5,840 bases of DNA. Source: Comamonadaceae bacterium (GTDB lineage: Bacteria; Pseudomonadota; Gammaproteobacteria; Burkholderiales; Burkholderiaceae). Of the stretch, positions 1-5,840 are shown one piece after another (the first letter of the stretch is position 1; each line of letters opens with the position of its first letter). Location of the stretch: positions 1 through 5,840 of the forward strand of contig CANNNB010000152.1 in NCBI GenBank assembly GCA_947505995.1, read 5' to 3'. Below the pieces are notes generated by a model. That model was not told the origin of the DNA. It made no database searches and saw nothing but the letters and a program-made list of their open reading frames with translations. Position numbers and translations under genes: made by a program.

Positions 1-1004
1 GGCGCAAGGGGCCCAACCGCCTTTTGAATGGCGCCAATGTGATCTGGCGTCGTCCCGCAACAGCCACCCACAATGTTCACCAAGCCCTCCGCTGCAAACT
101 CATGCAACAAACGGCTCGTGACCTCAGGCGTTTCATCAAAGCCGGTGTCGCTCATGGGGTTGGGCAAGCCGGCGTTGGGGTAGCAGCTGATGAAGGTGTC
201 GCCCGCCACTTTGGCCAACTCTTGAATGTAGGGGCGCATCAAGGTGGCCCCCAGCGCGCAATTCAAGCCAATGGCCAAAGGGCGTGCATGGCGCACGCTG
301 TGCCAAAACGCTGTGACGGTTTGACCGCTCAAGATGCGGCCAGAAGCATCGGTCACAGTGCCACTGATGATGAGGGGCAAGCGCTGGCCGCTGCTCTCAA
401 AATATTCCTCGATGGCAAACAGCGCGGCTTTGGCGTTGAGTGTGTCAAAGATGGTTTCCACCAACAACACGTCGACACCGCCCTCCACCAAGGCTTGCGT
501 TTGTTCGAAATAGGCTTTGCGCAAAGTTTCAAAATCTACATTGCGCGCGCCGGGGTCGTTGACGTCGGGGCTGATGCTGGCGGTCTTGGGGGTTGGGCCC
601 AGGGCGCCCACGGCATAACGTGGTTTGTCGGGGGTAGAAAACTTATCGCATGCTGCACGTGCCAATGCGGCCGAAGCTTGGTTCATTTCTATGGCCAATT
701 CGGCCATGTCATAGTCGGCTTGCGCAATGGTGGTCGCGCCAAAGGTGTTGGTTTCAATCATGTCAGCGCCAGCCGCCAAATAGCCTTCATGAATATCGCG
801 AATCACATCGGGCCGGGTCAGGCTAAGCAATTCGTTGTTGCCCTTGATGTCTTTGGGGAAGTCTTTAAACCGTTCTCCGCGGTAATCGGCCTCGCTCAAT
901 TTGAAGCGCTGAATCATGGTGCCCATAGCGCCATCGAGAATGGCGATGCGTTTTTCCAGAATGGCTGGCAAGGCTTGGGCGCGGGTGTAGTTCAGAGGTT
1001 TCAT
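1..1004 (-). CDS. metH: Cobalamin-dependent methionine synthase, homocysteine S-methyltransferase domain (partial, 3' end outside window)
   Basis: Read on the minus strand from an ATG at 1004-1002, this gives 334 codons before the left edge cuts it. The product matches the N-terminal (beta/alpha)8 homocysteine-binding barrel of MetH, which methylates homocysteine to methionine in the cytoplasm using the cobalamin cofactor. Visible family motifs are [10 protein letters not shown] (residues 23-32), ETNTFGAT (84-91), GALGPT (133-138), [13 protein letters not shown] (180-192), GLNCALG (246-252) and GGCCGTTP (313-320). The zinc ligands that activate homocysteine in this family correspond to Cys249, Cys315 and Cys316. 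The next Met lies inside the conserved DGAMGTM motif, so the start is fixed. AGGGGG directly abuts the ATG, too close for an ordinary Shine-Dalgarno. In many Burkholderiales metH is split after this domain, but the cut comes just at that junction, so split and full-length forms cannot be distinguished. A 337-codon open frame on the opposite strand is a shadow. Confidence 0.95.
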   Translation of the reverse strand, partial: MKPLNYTRAQALPAILEKRIAILDGAMGTMIQRFKLSEADYRGERFKDFPKDIKGNNELLSLTRPDVIRDIHEGYLAAGADMIETNTFGATTIAQADYDMAELAIEMNQASAALARAACDKFSTPDKPRYAVGALGPTPKTASISPDVNDPGARNVDFETLRKAYFEQTQALVEGGVDVLLVETIFDTLNAKAALFAIEEYFESSGQRLPLIISGTVTDASGRILSGQTVTAFWHSVRHARPLAIGLNCALGATLMRPYIQELAKVAGDTFISCYPNAGLPNPMSDTGFDETPEVTSRLLHEFAAEGLVNIVGGCCGTTPDHIGAIQKAVGPLA

Positions 1005-1010
1005 CCCCCT

Positions 1011-1040
1011 ATTGTAGAAAATCAAACAGGCTCATGAAAA
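1011..1040 (-). promoter_or_regulatory. Candidate sigma70 promoter of metH
   Basis: On the minus strand TACAAT (1016-1011) matches the -10 consensus at five of six positions. TTTTCA (1040-1035) is the best -35 candidate (four of six) with an 18-bp spacer. The predicted transcription start falls at or within a base or two of the metH ATG, which would leave almost no 5' leader. The -10 match is seen in the sequence; promoter activity is inferred. A promoter further upstream remains possible. Confidence 0.45.
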
Positions 1041-1047
1041 TTCTTCA
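1035..1047. promoter_or_regulatory. MetR-box-like site upstream of metH
   Basis: TGAA-AATTC-TTCA fits the enterobacterial MetR consensus TGAA-N5-TTCA exactly. MetR is a LysR-type regulator that uses homocysteine as coregulator and controls metE and metH. The site lies 31-43 bases upstream of the metH ATG and overlaps the proposed -35 element. The match is only eight defined bases and no metR gene is in the window, so the assignment is inferred. Confidence 0.4.
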
Positions 1048-1134
1048 GGTTTAGGCCTTCACCCAATTAATGGATTCCGGCATTGCCTCTAAATTGGGCC
1101 CCTGAAAAACGATTCGCCACTTTGAGTCTGCATA

Positions 1135-1150
1135 CATTGCCTTAGCAATG
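1135..1150. repeat. Perfect 6-bp inverted repeat with CTTA loop over the recQ ATG
   Basis: CATTGCCTTAGCAATG is a perfect palindrome with 6-bp arms (1135-1140 and 1145-1150) and a 4-base loop. The right arm contains the first ATG of the recQ frame. It could be an operator in the metH-recQ divergent region, an RNA hairpin masking that ATG, or chance. A second copy of CATTGCC sits at 1081-1087. Confidence 0.5.
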
Positions 1151-3070
1151 AAACTCAATGAAAAAAAGCGTTTGACATGGTGGACAATAGCCCCCGTGCC
1201 TACCTCCGCCGTTCTGAATCCACCGACCCACATTCTGAGGATCCTCAGCGAGGTTTTTGGCTATGAGTCTTTCAGAGGCCCGCAGCAAGGCATCATCGAG
1301 CACGTCACTAGCGGCAAAGACGCCTTGGTGCTCATGCCCACAGGCGGTGGCAAAAGCTTGTGTTACCAAATACCGGCTATTGCCAGGCAAGGCGCTGGGC
1401 TTGGCATCGCCATTGTGGTGTCCCCCCTCATTGCACTCATGCACGACCAAGTGGGCGCTTTGCATGAGGCGGGTGTCAGTGCTGCCTTCTTAAATTCCAC
1501 GCTCACCCCCGAGGCAACCCAAAGCATTGAGCTGCGTCTTCGGCGGGGTGAGGTCACCTTGCTCTATGCAGCACCTGAGCGCATCAACACGCCTCGATTT
1601 TTAGCGCTGTTGGATTCCCTGTATGCGCAGGGTTTGTTAAGTCTATTTGCCATCGATGAAGCCCATTGCGTCAGCCAATGGGGCCACGATTTTCGTCCTG
1701 AGTACCGCAGCCTTACTGTGTTGCACGAGCGTTTTCGTGGTGTGCCCAGAGTTGCCTTGACGGCCACCGCTGATGCTCTGACGCGTGCCGACATCATTGA
1801 GCGACTTCAACTTGAAGACGCCCGACTTTTCATCAGCAGCTTTGATCGTCCCAACATTCGTTACACCATTGTTGAAAAAAAGGATGCCTCGGCGCAGCTC
1901 CTTCGTTTCATAGAACGCGAGCATGAGGGTGAGGCCGGTGTGGTCTATTGTCAATCGCGCAAACGCGTTGAAGAAGTGGCTGAAATGTTGGTCCAAACAG
2001 GCATAGATGCATTGCCCTACCACGCAGGCTTAGACGCCGCCATTCGGCAGAAGCATCAAGATCGCTTTTTGCGAGATGAAGGCGTTGTCATGGTGGCCAC
2101 GATTGCTTTTGGCATGGGCATTGACAAACCCGATGTTCGTTTTGTTGCGCATCTGGACATGCCTAAAAACATCGAAGGTTATTACCAAGAAACAGGCCGC
2201 GCTGGGCGCGATGGCTTGCGCGCCAATGCGTGGATGGCCTACGGGCTGCAAGATGTCGTTAACCAAAGGCGCATGATTGATGAAAGCCCTGCTGAAGAAA
2301 ACTTCAAACAAGTCATGCGCGGTAAGTTGGACGCCTTGTTGGCGCTGGCAGAGGCCACAGACTGTCGACGTGTTCGGCTTTTGTCTTATTTCGATGAAGC
2401 CAGTGAGCCTTGCGGTAACTGCGACAACTGTTTAAATCCGCCCGCTGTTTGGGATGGCACCGATGCCGCACGAAAATTACTTTCTACGGTGTTTCGTGCC
2501 GAACAACACAGTGGCTTTGCGTTTGGCTCTGGCCACATCATGGACATCTTGCGCGGCAAAGCAACCGAAAAAGTCTCCCAATATGGGCATTCGAAGTTAA
2601 GCACTTTTGGCCTCGGGGCCAATTTCAGTGAAGCGCAATTGCGAGGCGTTTTAAGACAACTCATCGCCATGGGCGCTTTAAATGTGCAGGGCCAAGTTTT
2701 CAACACCCTCCAATTGACGGAGGGCTCAAGAGCTGTCTTGCGCGGCGATGTCAATGTGCTTCTCCGAGAATCCGTCAGTCAGAAAGCTGAAAAACGAAGC
2801 CGCAAGACACAAGCACCCAGCCCCGCAGCGGCCAACTTGAGTCAAGATGCATTGGTCAGGTACATCAACTTGAAAGCCTGGCGCTCAGAGGTCGCCAAAG
2901 AGCACAACCTGCCGGCTTATGTCATTTTTCATGACGCCACCTTGGCCTTGATCGCCAGCGCCGATCCTCAAAACCTCCCCGACTTGAATGGCATCAGTGG
3001 CATTGGCGCCAAAAAGCTCGAAGCCTACGGTCAAGAAGTCTTGCAGGTGTGCAGAGTTCAGCTAAAATAG
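1148..3070 (+). CDS. recQ: ATP-dependent DNA helicase RecQ
   Basis: This is a 640-codon 3'-5' superfamily 2 DNA helicase that acts on forks, gaps and recombination intermediates in genome repair. The domain order is the full bacterial RecQ layout. The motif 0 region is [10 protein letters not shown] (37-46), Walker A is MPTGGGKS (63-70) and the DEAH box is at 170-173. The aromatic-rich loop is [12 protein letters not shown] (176-187). Motif V lies around [12 protein letters not shown] (317-328) and motif VI is QETGRAGRD (347-355). The RecQ zinc site is Cys406, Cys422, Cys425 and Cys428. A winged helix follows at about 433-540, then a charged linker (545-560) and an HRDC domain (about 565-638) with YVIFHDATL (591-599). 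Length is close to the usual 610-640. The start is uncertain: ATG 1148 has no Shine-Dalgarno and lies in a hairpin, and the first 24 residues look unlike RecQ. TTG 1172 and GTG 1196 are in-frame alternatives, and GTG 1196 would give 624 residues. I see no convincing promoter. Confidence 0.97.
   Translation: MKLNEKKRLTWWTIAPVPTSAVLNPPTHILRILSEVFGYESFRGPQQGIIEHVTSGKDALVLMPTGGGKSLCYQIPAIARQGAGLGIAIVVSPLIALMHDQVGALHEAGVSAAFLNSTLTPEATQSIELRLRRGEVTLLYAAPERINTPRFLALLDSLYAQGLLSLFAIDEAHCVSQWGHDFRPEYRSLTVLHERFRGVPRVALTATADALTRADIIERLQLEDARLFISSFDRPNIRYTIVEKKDASAQLLRFIEREHEGEAGVVYCQSRKRVEEVAEMLVQTGIDALPYHAGLDAAIRQKHQDRFLRDEGVVMVATIAFGMGIDKPDVRFVAHLDMPKNIEGYYQETGRAGRDGLRANAWMAYGLQDVVNQRRMIDESPAEENFKQVMRGKLDALLALAEATDCRRVRLLSYFDEASEPCGNCDNCLNPPAVWDGTDAARKLLSTVFRAEQHSGFAFGSGHIMDILRGKATEKVSQYGHSKLSTFGLGANFSEAQLRGVLRQLIAMGALNVQGQVFNTLQLTEGSRAVLRGDVNVLLRESVSQKAEKRSRKTQAPSPAAANLSQDALVRYINLKAWRSEVAKEHNLPAYVIFHDATLALIASADPQNLPDLNGISGIGAKKLEAYGQEVLQVCRVQLK
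3041..3068 (+). promoter_or_regulatory. Candidate promoter in the recQ tail for the 44-aa gene
   Basis: TTGCAG (3041-3046), a 16-bp spacer and TAAAAT (3063-3068, five of six -10 matches) precede the small gene. Transcription would begin near 3075, giving a leader of roughly 20 bases that contains the Shine-Dalgarno. The -35 match is weak (three of six). It is inferred from hexamers only; the small gene could also be read from recQ transcripts. Confidence 0.4.
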
Positions 3071-3097
3071 CTGGCTAAACTAATTAAGGTTTTTTTC

Positions 3098-3232
3098 ATG
3101 TCCGCACACCACGATTCACACGAATCTCAAGATCCTGTTGAAGCTGTCGTTAAACACATCCCTGTTGTGATTCCCGTCGTTGGCGCAGTTCTGATTTTCT
3201 TACTGGCTTTCATTGCCATCTTCATGGCCTAA
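3098..3232 (+). CDS. 44-residue single-pass membrane miniprotein, function unknown
   Basis: This short frame begins at an ATG with a good Shine-Dalgarno (AAGG at 3086-3089, 8 bases upstream) and ends in TAA, followed by an intrinsic terminator 42 bases later. The N-terminal half (1-20) is polar, with four histidines (His4, His5, His8, His20), four acidic residues (Asp6, Glu9, Asp12, Glu15) and a single Lys19. Residues 21-44 form one continuous hydrophobic segment, beginning IPVVIPVVGAVLIFLLAFIA, with two prolines near its start, ending at the C-terminus. This predicts a tail-anchored inner-membrane protein with almost no residues after the membrane segment. It lies 27 bases after recQ. I do not recognise the family. 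The layout recalls tiny accessory subunits of respiratory oxidases, but nothing here proves that. Its own ribosome site, candidate promoter and terminator make it very probably a real gene. Confidence 0.8.
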   Translation: MSAHHDSHESQDPVEAVVKHIPVVIPVVGAVLIFLLAFIAIFMA

Positions 3233-3274
3233 AGCCAAAGCAGCCCTGGCTTAGCCCTAAGCTGCCTCCAATAC

Positions 3275-3305
3275 AACCCGCCGCACTTGCAGGCGGGTTT
3301 TTTTT
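3275..3305 (+). terminator. Intrinsic terminator after the 44-aa gene
   Basis: AACCCGCC (3275-3282) pairs perfectly with GGCGGGTT (3292-3299). A further GC/GC pair inside closes an ACTT loop, with a bulged A at 3291. Eight T residues (3298-3305) follow. This is a textbook Rho-independent terminator ending the recQ/miniprotein unit and insulating pckG. Confidence 0.92.
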
Positions 3306-3342
3306 CCAAAAAAAACAAAGCGCCCTTCATCCAAATCGAGGT

Positions 3343-3359
3343 TATGCAAGTTTTGCATA
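3343..3359. promoter_or_regulatory. 17-bp palindrome, candidate operator upstream of pckG
   Basis: TATGCAAGTTTTGCATA has perfect 7-bp arms around a 3-base centre. This size and symmetry is typical of a site for a dimeric helix-turn-helix repressor such as a GntR- or LacI-family member. It overlaps the best -35 candidate of pckG, which would suit repression. The symmetry is seen directly; the binding protein is unknown. Confidence 0.55.
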
Positions 3360-3382
3360 CATTTTGGAGGGATTTAAATAAT
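3353..3382 (+). promoter_or_regulatory. Weak candidate promoter of pckG
   Basis: TTGCAT (3353-3358), an 18-bp spacer and AATAAT (3377-3382, five of six -10 matches) lie in the AT-rich stretch downstream of the terminator. The -35 overlaps the palindrome. Transcription from here would give a leader of about 150 bases. No better hexamer pair was found between 3306 and 3540. Confidence 0.3.
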
Positions 3383-3425
3383 TTCACAACCCTTTCCATG
3401 CCATCGTCTTTAAAATTCAGGACTT

Positions 3426-3462
3426 GGTTACGGGCCGGTTACGAGCCCGTTTGTCGTTTTTT
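3426..3462 (+). promoter_or_regulatory. Tandem 11-bp repeat forming a terminator-like hairpin in the pckG leader
   Basis: GGTTACGGGCC (3426-3436) is followed without a gap by GGTTACGAGCC (3437-3447), one mismatch apart. The same bases fold: ACGGGC (3430-3435) pairs with GCCCGT (3445-3450), and CG/CG closes a GTTA loop with a bulged A at 3444. A T-rich run (3450-3462, broken by GTCG-type bases) follows. It may be an attenuator, a leader structure or a duplicated protein-binding site. The geometry is seen; the role is inferred. Confidence 0.45.
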
Positions 3463-3516
3463 GAACAGGTCAATGTCGAAGCACTTCAAGCAATCGGTGT
3501 CCTTTTCAAAAAACGA
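3454..3516. repeat. 12-bp inverted repeat in the pckG leader
   Basis: TCGTTTTTTGAA (3454-3465) is the exact reverse complement of TTCAAAAAACGA (3505-3516). A mismatch and then AGG (3467-3469) with CCT (3501-3503) extends the stem inwards, leaving a loop of about 31 bases. The 5' arm contains the T run that follows the hairpin at 3430-3450. The 3' arm ends 12 bases before the pckG Shine-Dalgarno. The T6/A6 core lowers its significance somewhat. Confidence 0.5.
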
Positions 3517-3540
3517 TTTTAAAACTTTGGAGCTATTCCC

Positions 3541-5412
3541 ATGAACTCACCCGTGATGCAGGGCTTGAACCTGAACACCCCTGCCTATGTCAAAAACCCA
3601 AAGCTGATTGCTTGGGTGGCCGAAATGGCGGCCCTGTGCAAGCCCGCCAATGTGTATTGGTGCGATGGCTCAGAGGAAGAGTACGACCACCTCTGCCAAC
3701 TCTTGGTAGACAACGGCACCTTCAAAAAGCTCAACCCCGCCAAGCGCCCAGGCAGTTTCTTGGCTTGCTCTGATCCCTCCGATGTGGCGCGGGTGGAAGA
3801 CCGCACCTACATCTGCTCTGAAAAGAAAGAGCACGCCGGCCCCACCAACAATTGGATGGCACCCGCCGAAATGCGCCAAACATTGAACCCATTGTTTGAT
3901 GGTTGTATGCAAGGCCGTACGCTTTATGTGGTTCCGTTTTCAATGGGTCCCTTGGGCTCACACATTGCCCACATTGGCATTGAACTCACCGACAGCGCCT
4001 ATGTGGCAGTGAACCAAAAGCTGATGACACGCATGGGCAAAGCCGTCTTTGATGTGATTGGTACCGATGGTGAGTTTGTACCCTGCCTGCACACCGTAGG
4101 CGCACCACTGGTCAATGGCGCCAAAGACGCCACTTCTTGGCCGTGCAACCCCGCCGTGAAGTACATCGTTCACTATCCAGAAACACGCGAGATTTGGTCT
4201 TATGGTTCAGGCTACGGTGGCAACGCCTTGCTCGGCAAAAAGTGTTTGGCCTTGCGCATCGCATCCAGCATGGGCCGCGAACAAGGTTGGTTGGCAGAGC
4301 ACATGCTCATTTTGGGCGTGACAAATCCTGCAGGCAAAAAATACCATGTGGCTGCGGCTTTCCCCAGCGCTTGCGGCAAAACCAACTTCTCCATGCTGGT
4401 ACCACCTGAAGGCTTTAGTGGCTGGAAGGTCACCACCATTGGCGACGACATCGCTTGGATCAAACCACAAGCCAACGGCAAGATGATGGCCATCAATCCT
4501 GAAGCAGGTTACTTTGGCGTGGCCCCTGGTACCAACCACCACACCAACCCCAACTGCATGGCCAGTTTGGACAAGAACGTTATTTTCACCAATGTGGCTT
4601 TGACCGATGACGGCGACGTTTGGTGGGAAGGCATGGAGAAAGACACTGGCAAGTTGCCAGATCATCTGATCGACTGGCAAGGCAAAGACTGGACACCCCA
4701 GATTGCCAAAGACACGGGTGCCAAAGCAGCTCATGCCAATGCACGCTTCACCGTATCTGCCATCAACAATCCCGCGCTCGACCCAGCTTGGGACGATGCA
4801 GCTGGCGTATCCATCGATGCATTTATCTTTGGCGGCCGCCGCTCTACCACCGTGCCTTTGGTCACAGAAGCACGCAATTGGACAGAAGGCGTTTACATGG
4901 CCGCCACCATGGGCTCTGAAACCACAGCGGCCGCCTTTGGCGCGCAAGGCGTGGTTCGCCGCGATCCATTTGCCATGTTGCCCTTCTGTGGTTACAACAT
5001 GAGCGACTACTTCCAACACTGGCTAGATGTGGGCGCCAAGGTGCAAGCCGGCGGCCACAAGTTGCCCAGCATCTACTGCGTCAACTGGTTCCGCAAAGAT
5101 GAAGCAGGCAAATTTGTGTGGCCGGGTTATGGCGACAACATGCGCGTCTTGAAATGGATGATCGATCGCCTGGAAGGTCAGGCCCAAGGTCAAGAAACCA
5201 TTTTTGGTGTTACCCCAACCTATTCTGAGTTGAATTGGACAGGTTTGAACTTCACAGCCGATCAATTCAAGATCGTCACCAGCATTGACAAAGCGGCATG
5301 GCAACAAGAATTGCAATTGCACAACACGCACTTTGAGCAGTTGGCCTACAACATGCCCAAAGCTTTGCTAGACACCAAAGCGGCGTTGGCCCAGCGCTTA
5401 GCGGCTGTCTGA
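3541..5412 (+). CDS. pckG: Phosphoenolpyruvate carboxykinase (GTP)
   Basis: This complete 623-residue cytosolic enzyme converts oxaloacetate and GTP to phosphoenolpyruvate, CO2 and GDP, the entry step of gluconeogenesis; it can also run anaplerotically. It is the GTP class, not the ATP class. Visible motifs are VARVEDRTY with Arg84, the substrate loop [14 protein letters not shown] (221-234), and His254, which corresponds to a metal ligand of the family. The P-loop FPSACGKTN (274-282) carries the hyper-reactive Cys278 and Lys280. TTIGDDIAW (298-306) holds the metal-binding aspartates. Further motifs are NARF (400-403), FGGRR (430-434) and the guanine pocket [19 protein letters not shown] (515-533). 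In that pocket Tyr530 takes the place of a Phe in the animal enzyme. Length is normal. The start is supported by GGAG at 3529-3532, 8 bases upstream. A 235-base structured leader precedes it, and a permease frame overlaps its stop. Confidence 0.98.
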   Translation: MNSPVMQGLNLNTPAYVKNPKLIAWVAEMAALCKPANVYWCDGSEEEYDHLCQLLVDNGTFKKLNPAKRPGSFLACSDPSDVARVEDRTYICSEKKEHAGPTNNWMAPAEMRQTLNPLFDGCMQGRTLYVVPFSMGPLGSHIAHIGIELTDSAYVAVNQKLMTRMGKAVFDVIGTDGEFVPCLHTVGAPLVNGAKDATSWPCNPAVKYIVHYPETREIWSYGSGYGGNALLGKKCLALRIASSMGREQGWLAEHMLILGVTNPAGKKYHVAAAFPSACGKTNFSMLVPPEGFSGWKVTTIGDDIAWIKPQANGKMMAINPEAGYFGVAPGTNHHTNPNCMASLDKNVIFTNVALTDDGDVWWEGMEKDTGKLPDHLIDWQGKDWTPQIAKDTGAKAAHANARFTVSAINNPALDPAWDDAAGVSIDAFIFGGRRSTTVPLVTEARNWTEGVYMAATMGSETTAAAFGAQGVVRRDPFAMLPFCGYNMSDYFQHWLDVGAKVQAGGHKLPSIYCVNWFRKDEAGKFVWPGYGDNMRVLKWMIDRLEGQAQGQETIFGVTPTYSELNWTGLNFTADQFKIVTSIDKAAWQQELQLHNTHFEQLAYNMPKALLDTKAALAQRLAAV

Positions 5413-5840
5413 CAAGCGCTGCCTCGCGCCAAAAACTGGCGCAAGTTTTAATTTGGGTAACACCGGCCTTGTGGTCGGTGAACTACATCGTCGCCAAAAC
5501 CGCCCCTGGCATCATCAGCCCACATGTCTTGGCATTGGGGCGTTGGTTTTTGGCCGGCATTATTTTGGCGTTGATTGCACGCCATGAGCTTTGGCAAGAG
5601 CGTCACAGCACATTCAATGCATGGCGACAATATTTAGTCCTTGGTGGATTAGGAATGCTCATTTGCGGCGCTTGGGTTTACTGGGCCGCAGAAACAACCA
5701 CCGCTATCAACATCGCCCTGATCTACGCCGCCTCGCCCGTCTTAATCACACTTGGGGCAGTGATCGGACTGAAAGAGTCATTTTCTTGGAAGCCGTCTTT
5801 GGGCGTTGGCATTGCTTTGCTTGGCGTTTTGCATGTGGTA
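5409..5840 (+). CDS. DMT-superfamily (EamA-like) permease, partial, start uncertain
   Basis: The right edge cuts this frame after 144 codons counted from CTG 5409. The sequence has the repeating hydrophobic helices of drug/metabolite transporters: about residues 10-29, 39-57, 75-94, 100-119 and 130-144. It also has the EamA-type signatures [10 protein letters not shown] (21-30), [10 protein letters not shown] (41-50), CGAWVYW (86-92) and [12 protein letters not shown] (101-112). It is an inner-membrane carrier whose substrate cannot be told. No ATG, GTG or TTG occurs in frame between the upstream stop (near 5331) and TTG 5469, which lies inside the first helix. CTG 5409 overlaps the pckG stop as CTGA, resembling the common ATGA coupling arrangement, and gives a sensible N-terminus ([16 protein letters not shown]). 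TTG 5469 and GTG 5478 are alternatives that shorten helix 1. No Shine-Dalgarno is clear. It is probably co-transcribed with pckG. Confidence 0.85.
   Translation, partial: MTSAASRQKLAQVLIWVTPALWSVNYIVAKTAPGIISPHVLALGRWFLAGIILALIARHELWQERHSTFNAWRQYLVLGGLGMLICGAWVYWAAETTTAINIALIYAASPVLITLGAVIGLKESFSWKPSLGVGIALLGVLHVV
5425..5453 (+). terminator. Weak terminator-like hairpin just after pckG
   Basis: GCGCCA (5426-5431) pairs with TGGCGC (5437-5442) around a 5-base loop. The tail AAGTTTTAATT is T-rich but interrupted. It starts 13 bases after the pckG stop and lies within the first codons of the permease frame. It may give partial termination or be fortuitous. Confidence 0.3.

Noticed and set aside
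24..1037. 337-codon plus-strand open frame
   Set aside because: It is antisense to the clearly conserved metH domain; its sequence is low-complexity Gly/Ala/His-rich and shows no family.
1051..1137. 28-codon minus-strand frame upstream of metH as a leader peptide
   Set aside because: No properly spaced Shine-Dalgarno, no methionine-rich stretch, no obvious attenuator after it; best explained by chance.
1005..1147. SAM or SAH riboswitch upstream of metH
   Set aside because: I looked for the conserved cores and found none, and the likely start site leaves no room for a leader aptamer.
1172..1200. TTGACA at 1172-1177 as a promoter -35 for recQ
   Set aside because: No acceptable -10 hexamer occurs 15-19 bases downstream; GACAAT at 1183 is far too close.
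3240..3265. Additional terminator just after the miniprotein stop
   Set aside because: GCTTA/TAAGC can pair (3249-3253 with 3258-3262) but no T run follows; the true terminator is at 3275-3305.
3344..3544. 66-residue frame in the pckG leader ending in an ATGA overlap with pckG
   Set aside because: The overlap is attractive, but its ATG lies inside the palindrome, codons such as AGG and TTA are unlike the neighbours, the longer version starts inside the terminator, and no family is seen.
4207..5019. 270-codon minus-strand open frame inside pckG
   Set aside because: Shadow of a strongly conserved gene caused by its codon bias; Cys/His-rich product with no recognisable domain.

Overview
The window looks like a chromosomal housekeeping segment of a betaproteobacterium, most probably order Burkholderiales and near Comamonadaceae (Limnohabitans/Rhodoferax/Polaromonas-like). 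This is inferred from the protein character of the methionine synthase, RecQ and GTP-type PEP carboxykinase, from moderate GC with NNC/NNG codons, and from the gene style. No mobile element, CRISPR array, rRNA or tRNA gene is visible.

Layout: (1) positions 1-1004, minus strand: the N-terminal homocysteine-binding part of cobalamin-dependent methionine synthase (metH), running off the left edge. (2) 1005-1147: a divergent intergenic region with a MetR-box-like site, a -10-like hexamer almost touching the metH start, and a perfect hairpin over the annotated recQ ATG. (3) 1148-3070, plus strand: a complete recQ helicase gene. (4) 3098-3232: a 44-residue single-membrane-segment miniprotein with its own Shine-Dalgarno, a candidate promoter in the recQ tail and a strong intrinsic terminator at 3275-3305. 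(5) 3306-3540: a 235-nt leader of pckG holding a 17-bp palindrome, a tandem 11-bp repeat that also folds into a terminator-like hairpin, and a 12-bp inverted repeat. (6) 3541-5412: a complete GTP-dependent PEP carboxykinase gene. (7) from about 5409 to the right edge: the start of a DMT/EamA-family permease that appears to overlap the pckG stop and lacks an ATG, GTG or TTG at a plausible N-terminus.

The genes do not form one pathway: methionine synthesis, DNA repair and gluconeogenesis/anaplerosis are simply adjacent. Likely transcription units are metH leftward; recQ and the miniprotein rightward to the terminator; and pckG with the permease rightward. I see no sign of a new multi-gene system. 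The points worth attention are the uncharacterised miniprotein, the structured pckG leader, the putative MetR site and the non-canonical start of the permease.
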